64,000 bases of DNA, from contig NZ_QZMS01000007.1 of the NCBI RefSeq assembly GCF_003614885.1, positions 1,922,001 to 1,986,000 of the forward strand, read 5' to 3'. Position 1 is the stretch's first letter, and each line of letters opens with the position of its first letter. The position numbers were made by a program, and so were the translations under genes. Shown here piece after piece: positions 45,428 to 54,219 of this stretch. The stretch is from Photobacterium salinisoli (GTDB lineage: Bacteria > Pseudomonadota > Gammaproteobacteria > Enterobacterales > Vibrionaceae). A model generated the notes under the pieces. The model was not told the DNA's origin. It did no database searches and was given only the letters and a program-made list of their open reading frames with translations.

Positions 45428-47365
45428 TCAATACTTAGTGTTCAGTTCCTCTGTGGTCAGCAATTGAACCTGCTGATTGGTCAGCTTGTCGTAATAGACC
45501 TCAAACATCAGCACATTCTGGACATAACCGCGCGTCTCACCGAAGGGAATGGTTTCCATAAAGGCAAAGGCATCCAGTTTGCCGTCGCTGATTTTTCGCC
45601 AGCTGGTGACTCTGCCCGGGCCGGCGTTGTACGCCGAGAAAGCAAAGATACGGTTGTTGTCGTAACGCTCCAGCATCATTTTCAGGTAACCGCTGCCCAG
45701 CCGGATATTGACCTCTGGCTCAAAGAGACTGCTGCTACCCGCATATTTATAGTTCAGCTTACCCGCAGTTTCTCTGGCTGTGGCGGGCATCAGTTGCATC
45801 AGCCCGCGGGCGCCTACCGGCGACATCGCCTGCGGATTCAACGCACTTTCCTGACGCGCCAGTGCCATCATAGTGGTCACAGAGAGCTCACGCTGCTGAC
45901 CGAATGACTTGAAGGTCTCAGCAAATGCCAGCGGGAAACGTAACGACAAGTGCTCCCACATCCGGCCATATATGGTGGCCTGCACCGTCAGATGGTGCCA
46001 GTTTTGCTTACCTGCGTAGCCCGCCAGCGGCCAGATTGCTTTCGGATCGAGATCTTTCATCAGATACCACCACTCCAGATTGGCATCAAACACCTTATCC
46101 TGGGCGAGCATTTCCTCAATCCGCTTCAACGCTGGCAGATAAGGCGACACATCCTGTTCTTTCTCACTGAGAGATTCCACCGGAAAATCGATCTCTTCAC
46201 CGAGAACCGTGGCGGCTGCGGCACTGTAAAAGTTCCGTTCGCCCAGCAATTCCTGATATTTCGGCTTGGCAACCACAGGATCGGTTTTAGCCAGCAAATG
46301 CGCCTGCCAGAACTTCCAGCGCAGCGTGTTCTGCTCTTCATCTGATAACTGCGGGATCCATGCCTGCGCTTCAGTCCAGTCGCCCTCACGAAGAGCAAGG
46401 CGGATGCGTCGCCCAATCAAATCATCATCGCTGCTTTTGCGCAGTATGGCATCACGCCAGCGGATCAGCTCAGCTTCCTCGGCATCCATCAGCCGTGACG
46501 CCGTGTAATCCGCCAGTGACTGCTTCTGCACTGTATCCAGCTTTTGCCCGGCCGCGACCCGCTCTAACTGGAGCAAGGCTTCTTTGGTATCTGCGCGCGC
46601 CAGCCGCTTATAGGCCGCCACCGTCAGTTGCCGGTTATAGTCTGTGACTTTGCTTTTTTTGGCGAAGTCTGCCACACCCTGCGGTTTGGCAAACAGCGCA
46701 AGCAGCGTATCGCCGTCTTTTCTGGCGTTACCTGTCAGTTGTTTGTCGAGATATTTCAGCAGCCCCTGATTGCCGGCTTCAAACACCAGCAACATGCGAT
46801 CCAGAATCAGCTGATTAGTGCGTTTTCCCGCTTTTACCCAGGCATCCAGCATGGGATCACAATCATCGTCGAGAGACTGGCCGGTCAGCCAGAGTGACTG
46901 TGCGCCCTGCCAGGCTTCATTCTTGCGGCCGACTTTGCTCAGCGCCAGATAATACTGGCACTGATAACTTTCCCTGAACGGCGGCTCAGTCTGAAAGGTC
47001 ACCAGATCCTGCCAACGGTTAGCCTCCGCCAGCACATCCTGATAGGCATAACCCAGCTTGATAGTGAAAGGCAGATCCTGAAATTTTTTGATGAATGCAC
47101 TGACTTCGGCAGGGGAGCGCTTATCCAGATTGTCCTGAAACTGGCGATAGTCGAGATAAGGGGTCAGCGGATAGTCATTGAGCCTGGCACGATAGCTCTG
47201 ATAAGCCGACTCATCCTGACGCTCAAGCGCCTCCTTCGCGGCTTCATACCATTCTCTCTGCTCTTCCAGCGAGGCGGCCTGTGCCACGCTTCCTCCCAAC
47301 AGCACCCATGCCCCCAGGCCCAGAATCCAACGGCTACAACGGTGCTTAACGGCTTCAGACTGCAT
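45428..47365 (-). CDS. slt: Soluble lytic murein transglycosylase
   Basis: This periplasmic exo-lytic transglycosylase has about 645 residues, the length of E. coli Slt70. A signal peptide (WILGLGAWVLLGGSVAQA) precedes a long superhelical U/L domain. The C-terminal catalytic domain carries MMALARQESALNPQAMSPVGARGLMQLMPATA (written here as two joined motifs: ALARQESALNP with the catalytic Glu, and GARGLMQLMPATA), plus AYNAGPGR. ATG 47365 lies behind GGAAAGAG; a GTG at 47392 is less likely. It is divergent from ettA. Confidence 0.96.
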   Translation of the reverse strand: MQSEAVKHRCSRWILGLGAWVLLGGSVAQAASLEEQREWYEAAKEALERQDESAYQSYRARLNDYPLTPYLDYRQFQDNLDKRSPAEVSAFIKKFQDLPFTIKLGYAYQDVLAEANRWQDLVTFQTEPPFRESYQCQYYLALSKVGRKNEAWQGAQSLWLTGQSLDDDCDPMLDAWVKAGKRTNQLILDRMLLVFEAGNQGLLKYLDKQLTGNARKDGDTLLALFAKPQGVADFAKKSKVTDYNRQLTVAAYKRLARADTKEALLQLERVAAGQKLDTVQKQSLADYTASRLMDAEEAELIRWRDAILRKSSDDDLIGRRIRLALREGDWTEAQAWIPQLSDEEQNTLRWKFWQAHLLAKTDPVVAKPKYQELLGERNFYSAAAATVLGEEIDFPVESLSEKEQDVSPYLPALKRIEEMLAQDKVFDANLEWWYLMKDLDPKAIWPLAGYAGKQNWHHLTVQATIYGRMWEHLSLRFPLAFAETFKSFGQQRELSVTTMMALARQESALNPQAMSPVGARGLMQLMPATARETAGKLNYKYAGSSSLFEPEVNIRLGSGYLKMMLERYDNNRIFAFSAYNAGPGRVTSWRKISDGKLDAFAFMETIPFGETRGYVQNVLMFEVYYDKLTNQQVQLLTTEELNTKY

Positions 47366-47607
47366 ATATACTCTTTCCAGCTCCAGGTTCACTCAGATTA
47401 AAAATCAGCACGTTTAATTAACACTGTTATCCTAGCGTCCCATCCCCTTATCAACGTCAGCCCAGAGTCAGGCTCAGGTCAATAACGAAAACCTGCTTAC
47501 AAGGGCATGTATTCATCTTAAACGTCATTGTGAGACATTGCTGTTAAACTTAGGCCCAGAATGGTTAAAATACCCCTTTCTCCAATCATTAGAGATGACC
47601 TACGGAA

Positions 47608-49275
47608 ATGGCTGAATACGTCTATACCATGTCGCGAGTGAGCAAAGTTGTGCCACCTAAGCGACAGATTCTGAAAGATATTTCATTAAGTTTCTTCCCT
47701 GGCGCCAAAATCGGTGTACTGGGCCTGAACGGCTCCGGTAAGTCTACCCTGCTGCGCATCATGGCAGGTATCGATACCGACATCGAAGGGGAAGCCCGCC
47801 CGCAACCCGGCCTGAATGTCGGCTATCTGCCGCAGGAGCCGGTACTGGACGAAAGCAAGACAGTACGTGAAGTGGTTGAAGAAGCCGTCTCCGACGTGAA
47901 AAATGCCCTGACCCGCCTGGATGCTGTGTATGCCGCTTACGCGGAACCGGATGCCGATTTCGATGCCCTTGCTAAAGAACAGGGTGAGCTGGAAGCCCTG
48001 ATTCAGGCTAAAGACGGCCACAATCTGGACAATACGCTGGAGCGTGCTGCTGATGCGCTGCGCCTGCCGGAGTGGGATGCGCAAATCAAATTCTTGTCGG
48101 GGGGTGAACGCCGCCGTGTGGCTATCTGCCGCCTGCTGCTGGAACAACCAGACATGTTGCTGCTCGACGAACCGACCAACCACCTGGATGCCGAATCGGT
48201 TGGCTGGCTGGAGCGTTTCTTGGTTGATTACACAGGTACTGTGGTGGCAATCACGCACGACCGTTACTTCCTGGATAACGCCGCCGGCTGGATTCTGGAA
48301 CTGGACCGTGGTGAAGGTATTCCATGGCAGGGCAACTATACGTCCTGGCTGGAGCAGAAAGACGCCCGCCTGAAACAGGAAGCCTCTCAAGAGAAAGCGC
48401 GTCAGAAAACCATAGAGAAAGAGCTGGAGTGGGTACGTCAGAACCCTAAAGGGCGTCAGGCCAAATCCAAAGCACGTATGGCCCGTTTTGAAGAGCTGAA
48501 TACCTCGGATCATCAGAAGCGTAACGAAACCAACGAACTCTTCATCCCGCCGGGTGATCGTCTGGGCGACAAGGTGATCGAAGTCAACGGTCTGACCAAA
48601 TCCTTTGGTGACCGTGTTCTGATCGACAACCTGTCTTTCAGCATGCCTAAAGGCGCCATCGTGGGCATCATAGGGGCGAACGGTGCCGGTAAGTCGACCC
48701 TGTTCAAGATGCTAAGCGGCTCTGAGCAGCCCGACGCAGGCACTATCGACCTGGGCGACACAGTTAAACTGGCCTCTGTTGAGCAGTTCCGCGACAGCAT
48801 GGATGACAACAATACTGTGTATCAGGAAATCTCTGAGGGCAACGATGTCATTCGCATCAACAACTTCGAGATTCAGGCGCGTGCTTATGTGTCCCGCTTT
48901 AACTTCAGGGGCAGCGACCAGCAAAAACGCATCGGCGAGCTGTCTGGTGGTGAGCGTAACCGTGTCCACCTGGCGAAACTGCTGAAAGCCGGCGGCAACG
49001 TCCTGCTGCTCGATGAGCCAACCAACGACCTGGACGTAGAAACACTGCGTGCACTGGAAGAAGCCCTGCTGGAATTCCCTGGCTGCGCCATGGTGATCTC
49101 GCACGACCGTTGGTTCCTGGACCGTATCGCAACCCACATTCTGGATTACCGCGATGAAGGCCAGGTGAATTTCTTCGAAGGTAACTATAGCGAGTATACC
49201 GACTGGCTGAAGAAAACGCTGGGCGCGCAGGCTGCAGAGCCGCACCGTATTAAGTACAAGCGTATTGCCAAATAA
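47608..49275 (+). CDS. ettA: Energy-dependent translational throttle protein (ABC-F)
   Basis: This 555-residue ABC-F ATPase has two nucleotide-binding domains. Walker A sequences are GLNGSGKST (about 42) and GANGAGKST (about 360), signatures LSGGERRR and LSGGERNR, and Walker B sequences LLLDEPTNHLD and LLLDEPTNDLD. The linker between the domains (KNPKGRQAKSKARMARFEEL-like region near 280-300) is typical of EttA. It binds the ribosomal E site and gates entry into elongation according to ATP/ADP. A strong terminator follows. Confidence 0.96.
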   Translation: MAEYVYTMSRVSKVVPPKRQILKDISLSFFPGAKIGVLGLNGSGKSTLLRIMAGIDTDIEGEARPQPGLNVGYLPQEPVLDESKTVREVVEEAVSDVKNALTRLDAVYAAYAEPDADFDALAKEQGELEALIQAKDGHNLDNTLERAADALRLPEWDAQIKFLSGGERRRVAICRLLLEQPDMLLLDEPTNHLDAESVGWLERFLVDYTGTVVAITHDRYFLDNAAGWILELDRGEGIPWQGNYTSWLEQKDARLKQEASQEKARQKTIEKELEWVRQNPKGRQAKSKARMARFEELNTSDHQKRNETNELFIPPGDRLGDKVIEVNGLTKSFGDRVLIDNLSFSMPKGAIVGIIGANGAGKSTLFKMLSGSEQPDAGTIDLGDTVKLASVEQFRDSMDDNNTVYQEISEGNDVIRINNFEIQARAYVSRFNFRGSDQQKRIGELSGGERNRVHLAKLLKAGGNVLLLDEPTNDLDVETLRALEEALLEFPGCAMVISHDRWFLDRIATHILDYRDEGQVNFFEGNYSEYTDWLKKTLGAQAAEPHRIKYKRIAK

Positions 49276-49308
49276 CCCCATACGGACAGATTTGCAATCG
49301 CTGAATTC

Positions 49309-49334
49309 AGGCTGCCATTTTGGCAGCCTTTTTT
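49309..49334 (+). terminator. Rho-independent terminator after ettA
   Basis: AGGCTGCCA (49309-49317), loop TTT, TGGCAGCCT (49321-49329) and a T-run form a 9-bp GC-rich stem 34 bases after the ettA stop. Confidence 0.95.
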
Positions 49335-49543
49335 ATTGCGTGATTGCTTAATAAGCAAATCATCAACGTCGCCTGTTTAATCAGGTTCAGGCCTGTTTCT
49401 GCACAGGATCAATCGCAGCCCGGTTACCCAACGCAGTTGCAGCGCTGCAGACAGATATCGCGTCAACATAGAAAAAACAGAACCCAAAAAAGCCAACAGA
49501 CCCTAAACTCGACAATATAGGCTCATACAGGTAATCACAGACT

Positions 49544-49909
49544 ATGAACGAAAGACGCCAGTTTATCCGTATTGTTTATCAGGCCCCGGCGCAGATACGT
49601 CAGGCCCAGTCATTCTGGTCTGCTGATGTTCGGGATATCTCACTGCATGGTATTTTGCTCAGCCGGCCTGAACACTGGCAGCCGGATGACAACGCCCTGT
49701 TTGACGTTGATGTCACCCTGCATGACACAGATATTCACATGACGATGGCCACTGAGCTGGTCGCCCATGACAGCGACTGTCTGCGGATGAAGATAGTGAA
49801 TATTGATATCGACAGCATTTCTCACCTGCGCCGGCTGATTGAACTCAACGTGGGTGACGACGAACTGCTTTATCGCGAACTGGAACTCCTTGCCGATCTT
49901 GCTGGCTGA
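49544..49909 (+). CDS. Small PilZ-domain protein
   Basis: This 121-residue single-domain protein has the c-di-GMP-binding signature: RRQFIR at residues 4-9 (R-x-x-x-R) and DISLHG at about 31-36 (the D/N-x-S-x-x-G motif). The body is beta-barrel-like with a C-terminal helix. It probably acts as a c-di-GMP receptor or adaptor. No effector gene sits with it, and it marks the last gene before the AT-rich island. Confidence 0.88.
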   Translation: MNERRQFIRIVYQAPAQIRQAQSFWSADVRDISLHGILLSRPEHWQPDDNALFDVDVTLHDTDIHMTMATELVAHDSDCLRMKIVNIDIDSISHLRRLIELNVGDDELLYRELELLADLAG

Positions 49910-50010
49910 GACCCGAAGCATTTCACCTGCGCTGTCCGGCGAACCCACAGGCCAGATACCTCAATACCGGTACATCACTGTGCTGTTTGCAGGGTAAGGT
50001 TCAGCATATC

Positions 50011-50121
50011 TTACTGCCCTAAGTAGGTATAACCGCCCTCACGAGAACGCCCTGCTGTTTCAGTGATTTCTCCGCTGAGTTCATTTCCTATCACGTTATT
50101 CACATAATCATGAATGTTCAT
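50011..50121 (-). CDS. Possible 36-residue peptide, unsupported
   Basis: A short frame starts at an ATG (50119-50121) and runs MNIHDYVNNVIGNELSG through EGGYTYLGQ to a TAA. It lies in the 357-base gap before the Lrp regulator and has only a weak AGG upstream. It resembles no family I know. The Gly/Tyr-rich tail and the position beside a biosynthetic operon are the only reasons to list it; chance is the simpler reading. Confidence 0.2.
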   Translation of the reverse strand: MNIHDYVNNVIGNELSGEITETAGRSREGGYTYLGQ

Positions 50122-50266
50122 ATTGACAAGATACCTGATGAGTATGGTAAGTATGCAGTTGCTTGTTAAATAAAGCTGAGAAATTCCGATATCAAAACAG
50201 AATATAATTAAAAACACTTTCTGTTACTTTAGAATCAAAAAGTCACCAGGCTAGTTAGTAACTATC

Positions 50267-50704
50267 ATGAATTTAGATAAAGTGGACACGAAAATTATTG
50301 AGTTATTGAGAAATAACTCAAGAGAGAGCATCCAGAAAATTGCAGAGCAAGTCAACCTCTCACGCAGTGCCGTAGACAAAAGAATACAAACACTTATACA
50401 GGAGAACATCATAACAGGCTTCACAATCAGTACTTGCTTTGATCAGCGCTTATCCCCTTCTGATGATATCCATTCTTACCTGCTGGTCAAATCCGGAAAA
50501 GTCGACTGTAAACAAATTTTCAAACACCTCAAAAGTGCCGGTTACGACTTCCATTTCGAATCTATCTATGGGGAGTTCGACTGCCTGATAAGAATCAACA
50601 GTACCCGGCTTCCGTTACTGTATGAAATTAAAAAGTGCATCATAGATATGGGTGGCATTGAATCCATCCATATTCTTCCTGTGTTAGATATTAAACATGA
50701 ATAA
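50267..50704 (+). CDS. Lrp/AsnC-family transcriptional regulator
   Basis: This 145-residue regulator has an N-terminal winged helix-turn-helix (about 3-55; DTKIIELLRNNSRESIQKIAEQVNLSRSAVDKRI-type sequence). A C-terminal RAM/ligand domain follows (about 65-140; SYLLVKSG, GEFDCLIRI). Family members bind amino acids as effectors. It is convergent with the six-gene operon and 21 bases from its end, with a shared terminator. It probably controls the operon in response to an amino acid substrate or product. The DNA is AT-rich like the operon. Confidence 0.92.
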   Translation: MNLDKVDTKIIELLRNNSRESIQKIAEQVNLSRSAVDKRIQTLIQENIITGFTISTCFDQRLSPSDDIHSYLLVKSGKVDCKQIFKHLKSAGYDFHFESIYGEFDCLIRINSTRLPLLYEIKKCIIDMGGIESIHILPVLDIKHE

Positions 50705-50730
50705 GGGGCTTAACAGCCCCCTATTTTAAT
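50705..50730. terminator. Shared terminator between regulator and biosynthetic operon
   Basis: GGGGCT (50705-50710), loop TAAC, AGCCCC (50715-50720), then CTATTTTAAT. The hairpin starts right after the regulator stop and lies just before the convergent operon end. Confidence 0.8.
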
Positions 50731-51211
50731 TAGCATAAAAGTACATTTCATTGTTCAAGCTTTCGAAGACACTAACCAGAGAATCTGATTCAACAATAAA
50801 TGTATAACTGGGATCGGCCGGAGTAAACATCACTTCTTTATGATCCAATAAAGAGACATCTAAAATAATAGGAATCGATGTATCTAAAACAAAAGGACAT
50901 AACGCGCCGGGAATACAACCGGTAATGGTCGCCATCTCTTCATTGTTGCAGATTGAAACCCGCTCACCAATAACGTCGCGAATCTTCTTCTGATCAAAAC
51001 GGTTTTCTTTGTGGGTAACAAACACACAGTAGCCGCCGCTTTTACGTTTCAGAAATAAGCTTTTACTGGGTGCTGCTGTCCAGCCTAACTCTTTAGAAAC
51101 TTTCAGATCGGTTTCATAATCCAGTATAGGCTCATGTTTATATGAACGATAATCCAGATTTAACGTTTCAAACAACTTCACATTGTTATTATATAAAGTA
51201 GATATATTCAT
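50726..51211 (-). CDS. YbaK/ProXp-family aminoacyl-tRNA trans-editing protein
   Basis: This 161-residue free-standing editing domain matches the ProXp/YbaK fold: YKHEPILDYETDL near the N terminus, SKSLFLKRKSGGYCVFV (about 49-65), FDQKKIRDVIG and the GCIPGALCPF motif (about 98-107). Relatives hydrolyse wrongly charged tRNAs, mostly tRNA-Pro or tRNA-Cys partners carrying Ala, Cys or proline mimics. Here it is the last gene of a biosynthetic operon, not a housekeeping gene. I infer it clears tRNA charged with the pathway's non-protein amino acid, which is self-protection. A ribosome-binding AAGG precedes ATG 51211. Editing specificity cannot be read. Confidence 0.85.
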   Translation of the reverse strand: MNISTLYNNNVKLFETLNLDYRSYKHEPILDYETDLKVSKELGWTAAPSKSLFLKRKSGGYCVFVTHKENRFDQKKIRDVIGERVSICNNEEMATITGCIPGALCPFVLDTSIPIILDVSLLDHKEVMFTPADPSYTFIVESDSLVSVFESLNNEMYFYAN

Positions 51212-51218
51212 AATTACC

Positions 51219-51503
51219 TTAAGCTAACTCAACCTCTGAATCCCTGACTAAAGTACACTGACACAGTAACCTGTATTCAGTCGGACACAAAGCCAGAATC
51301 TCAAGTGTGCCTTTCTCATTCTCATGTACATCGCCGAGATGATCTATATTTGTGACCGGTTTTACGGCACAAGAACCACAAATGCCACGCATACAATTAA
51401 ACGGAACACTTCTAAGCCCATCAAACTCAAACAATTCTGAAACAGGGGTTCCTGTTTCTGCTTCTATCGTTTCATCTGTGTCTTTAATGATTAGCTTAGG
51501 CAC
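51219..51503 (-). CDS. Plant-type [2Fe-2S] ferredoxin
   Basis: This 94-residue ferredoxin has the Cys pattern C37-x4-C42-x2-C45 (CMRGICGSC) and C81 in LLCQC; extra cysteines stand at 73 and 83. The GTG start at 51503 has AAGGAG 7 bases upstream and overlaps the ATP-grasp gene by 8 bases. It probably passes single electrons to the diiron oxidase of the same operon. No reductase is encoded nearby, so a host ferredoxin reductase would be used. Confidence 0.92.
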   Translation of the reverse strand: MPKLIIKDTDETIEAETGTPVSELFEFDGLRSVPFNCMRGICGSCAVKPVTNIDHLGDVHENEKGTLEILALCPTEYRLLCQCTLVRDSEVELA

Positions 51504-52734
51504 TGATCAACTCCTTGTTAAATACATCATTAAGAACATGCTCAACTTCCTGAATATCAGACTCTAAATCAAAGGCATTATCATTGGATAACCACACAAG
51601 ACACGGGCAAGTGAATAAGTCTTCTGTGACAGACAATACTTGTCCCTCTTTCACTGTGACAAAATAATCAATCAATGATGGAATACGTCTTAGTTTTCCG
51701 TCACTGATGGCATCGACACCTGTGAATTTTGCAGCGTATTTATTGACATGAAAATACACTCTTCCCTGCTTAACTCGCTTCGAATCTTGTTCAGGTACTC
51801 TTTGCTCTGACACCAGTGTAGCAATCGTGTCCAGCAAACTAGGAGAATAACAACTTTCAAATAATGATGGGGCAACACCACCGTGTATCCGTGTTGCTGC
51901 TTCAATCATTACCGGGCCTTTCGATGGGTTCAGCATCAGTTCCATATGCACAAGACCATACGTGATATCGAGCGCCCTGGTAGCAGCAACTGCGTATTCA
52001 CGAATTGTTGCCAACCCGGCGTCATAAGGATCCAATAGTTCCAGTCGATTATAAACAAATGGATTATTACCAGACTGACCTTTTACGTATTTACATATAG
52101 CAACTAAAGCGACTTGGTCTCCATTAACTATCAGATCTAAAACATACTCCTCGCCTTCAATAAACTCTTGAACAAGAAACTGGTCATTTCTTTTTCCTGT
52201 ACTGTTTATTTTTCCCCAAGGCAGGGAAGATATTTTGTTAATTACATCATCTCTGCTATTGCAGAAGTAGACGTTTTCGGAACCCGCAGAGTTAACAGGC
52301 TTGATAATATACTTTTTACATTTTATTTCATTTAGCTCATTAAGCCCTTTCCCATCCATATCAACCAGAAATGTCTGAATATAGGGCAAGCCATGCTTTT
52401 TCAATGCATCTTGCATTTCATTTTTATTTCGGCGCAGGCCAGTAGTCAAAGGTGAGTTTCCCGGTAAACCTAATGCACTGGCGAGTTTATCTGCCAGTTC
52501 AACACCTAACTCTGACCCGGCAATAACCGCATCGTACTTTTCATTCTGCAATGCATCAATGTGAAGATGGGATACATTATTATCATAGTTTTCGATGTTA
52601 ATCGTATCCAGCATGCCTTTGGGATCATGCTCTGAGTCAAAATACACATCGCATTGAATATTGTTTTCTTGCAGTTTCGGCCTGATCATTTTTCCGCTGG
52701 ATGCTGGATTCACTATCAATACTTTACTTTTCAT
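51496..52734 (-). CDS. ATP-grasp carboxylate-amine ligase (amino-acid-ligase-like)
   Basis: This enzyme of about 412 residues has the ATP-grasp layout. The N-terminal pre-ATP-grasp domain (KVLIVNPASSGK) is followed by KKYIIKPVNSAGSENVYF (ATP lysine and glycine loop, about 140-158) and VQEFIEGEEY. The metal-binding strands are LVHMELMLN and VMIEAATRIHGG (about 265-285). The overall pattern is that of dipeptide-forming L-amino-acid ligases such as BacD. ATG 52734 follows GGAAGG and overlaps the MFS gene by 11 bases. It probably joins the oxidised amino acid to a second amino acid. Confidence 0.88.
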   Translation of the reverse strand: MKSKVLIVNPASSGKMIRPKLQENNIQCDVYFDSEHDPKGMLDTINIENYDNNVSHLHIDALQNEKYDAVIAGSELGVELADKLASALGLPGNSPLTTGLRRNKNEMQDALKKHGLPYIQTFLVDMDGKGLNELNEIKCKKYIIKPVNSAGSENVYFCNSRDDVINKISSLPWGKINSTGKRNDQFLVQEFIEGEEYVLDLIVNGDQVALVAICKYVKGQSGNNPFVYNRLELLDPYDAGLATIREYAVAATRALDITYGLVHMELMLNPSKGPVMIEAATRIHGGVAPSLFESCYSPSLLDTIATLVSEQRVPEQDSKRVKQGRVYFHVNKYAAKFTGVDAISDGKLRRIPSLIDYFVTVKEGQVLSVTEDLFTCPCLVWLSNDNAFDLESDIQEVEHVLNDVFNKELISA

Positions 52735-53896
52735 ATGCACCTTCCAATGTGATTGTTTTTTTACTTCTGGTTAACAGCAAGATGACGACAGCGGAAAAAA
52801 CACCCACCAATATCAGCGACACGCCATAGGCTTCGCTTGAGAATGAAAAATAGGTCAAGAGCAGAGTCACCAGCATAGGAATGGTGCCAGACACAATATA
52901 GAACAGATAGTTAGAATGACTGATAGCGTTATTGACATCACTCTGAACCGCATCAGATTTCAAAATTTCTGTTCTTGATGTAATCCTTACGGAGTTAACC
53001 GCATAGCCAATACAGAAACAGAACAGTACAGATAAGTAAGGCATATCCATAAAGAATAGTCCGATATCGCCCACCAGTAACAGTGCCGCACTGAGTAAAT
53101 AAACACGTTTATTCTGAGGAAGAAGCGCCGCACATAATGCCCCTATTCCTGCCAGCCCAGAGGCAAAGCCCAGAATATCAGGCCCCCATTCTCTGAACAG
53201 CTGATAGTACACGGGGACAAAGGTATTGAACGCACCGATGTGTAAGCCGGTTAAAACCGATAAGGCAACCTGGATTATAAAGCGTTCTCTTTTCCCGGAA
53301 AGCGCTTGCTGATTGCTTTTCTCAGCTTCGGCATCTTCTTTATCCACATCAGAAACAAACAGGTAAGACACTGACAATAAGATAGACATTACCGCGATAT
53401 AATGAATAAAGCTTTCAAAGCCCATGGCCTTGAGGTACCAACCCCCAAACAGCGCACCAAAGAAAGCACCAAACTGAATGGTTGTCTGCAATACTCTGGA
53501 CGCCTTAGAGGCTTCAATCAGTTTGCTTTTCACAAAGCTGGAGTTTTTTACTTCAAAGGTATTGATACTGCAAACCATATTGCAAGAAGAAAAAACAGCA
53601 ACCATAAATATGATGTAAATCATACCCGTTGCATTGAAATATAACACAGTAACCATGCAAGCAAAGAAAACAGCCCTGAGCGTTGTGATGGTAGATTTCT
53701 TATAAAAGATATCTTTCTTTTTAATTACTTTACTGAGAATAAAAGGGGTGACTGCACCAATACTGACAATCATGCCCATATAAACTGTAGAACTTGTTAT
53801 TTCAAGTATTTTCCAGATCATCACAATTTGAATTGACATATCCAGAAAAACAGAAAATGCAAGCAATAGATACGTTTTCAATAATGTACTATTCAT
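52724..53896 (-). CDS. MFS transporter, probable exporter of the pathway product
   Basis: This 390-residue protein has about 12 hydrophobic helices and basic loop KVIKKKDIFYKK between helices 2 and 3. A central charged loop (DVDKEDAEAEKSNQQ) separates the two halves. It lies in the middle of the six-gene operon and overlaps the ligase gene. Compact dipeptide antibiotic clusters such as bacilysin carry an MFS efflux protein, so export and self-resistance is the likely role. Import is not excluded. Confidence 0.85.
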   Translation of the reverse strand: MNSTLLKTYLLLAFSVFLDMSIQIVMIWKILEITSSTVYMGMIVSIGAVTPFILSKVIKKKDIFYKKSTITTLRAVFFACMVTVLYFNATGMIYIIFMVAVFSSCNMVCSINTFEVKNSSFVKSKLIEASKASRVLQTTIQFGAFFGALFGGWYLKAMGFESFIHYIAVMSILLSVSYLFVSDVDKEDAEAEKSNQQALSGKRERFIIQVALSVLTGLHIGAFNTFVPVYYQLFREWGPDILGFASGLAGIGALCAALLPQNKRVYLLSAALLLVGDIGLFFMDMPYLSVLFCFCIGYAVNSVRITSRTEILKSDAVQSDVNNAISHSNYLFYIVSGTIPMLVTLLLTYFSFSSEAYGVSLILVGVFSAVVILLLTRSKKTITLEGAYEK

Positions 53897-53907
53897 TTTC
53901 TATGCCT

Positions 53908-54219
53908 TTATAATTTACTTTCTGACCATATGCGGTAGTTATCATTCGGCAACACCACATGAATTAATTCTTTATTGGATATCGCTGGCAATGAGCTTCT
54001 TTTTATGCAATGCATGCTAATTCTGTTGTCATGCCAAGGGCAAACTATTGCGCCTGTTTTATCGCACTGCTTGCCCAGGTGCAGCGGACCACCGCGGTGT
54101 GGGCATTCAGAGGGTAGCACCCAGACTTTGCCATCATGCTCTACACGTTTAATGAAAAACTTTTGTTCATTAACAGCGAGCCTGTTATTTTTTCTTGAAT
54201 CTAAGGATATTACCGTCAT
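53908..54219 (-). CDS. Rieske-type [2Fe-2S] protein
   Basis: This 103-residue soluble Rieske protein has C39-P-H41 (CPHRGG) and C60-P-W-H63 (CPWHD), the two Cys and two His ligands, within a short beta fold. The ATG immediately follows the TAA of the oxidase gene, so the pair are translationally coupled. It probably serves as an electron donor to the diiron oxidase. No catalytic oxygenase domain is attached. A second iron-sulfur carrier occurs later in the operon. Confidence 0.92.
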   Translation of the reverse strand: MTVISLDSRKNNRLAVNEQKFFIKRVEHDGKVWVLPSECPHRGGPLHLGKQCDKTGAIVCPWHDNRISMHCIKRSSLPAISNKELIHVVLPNDNYRIWSESKL

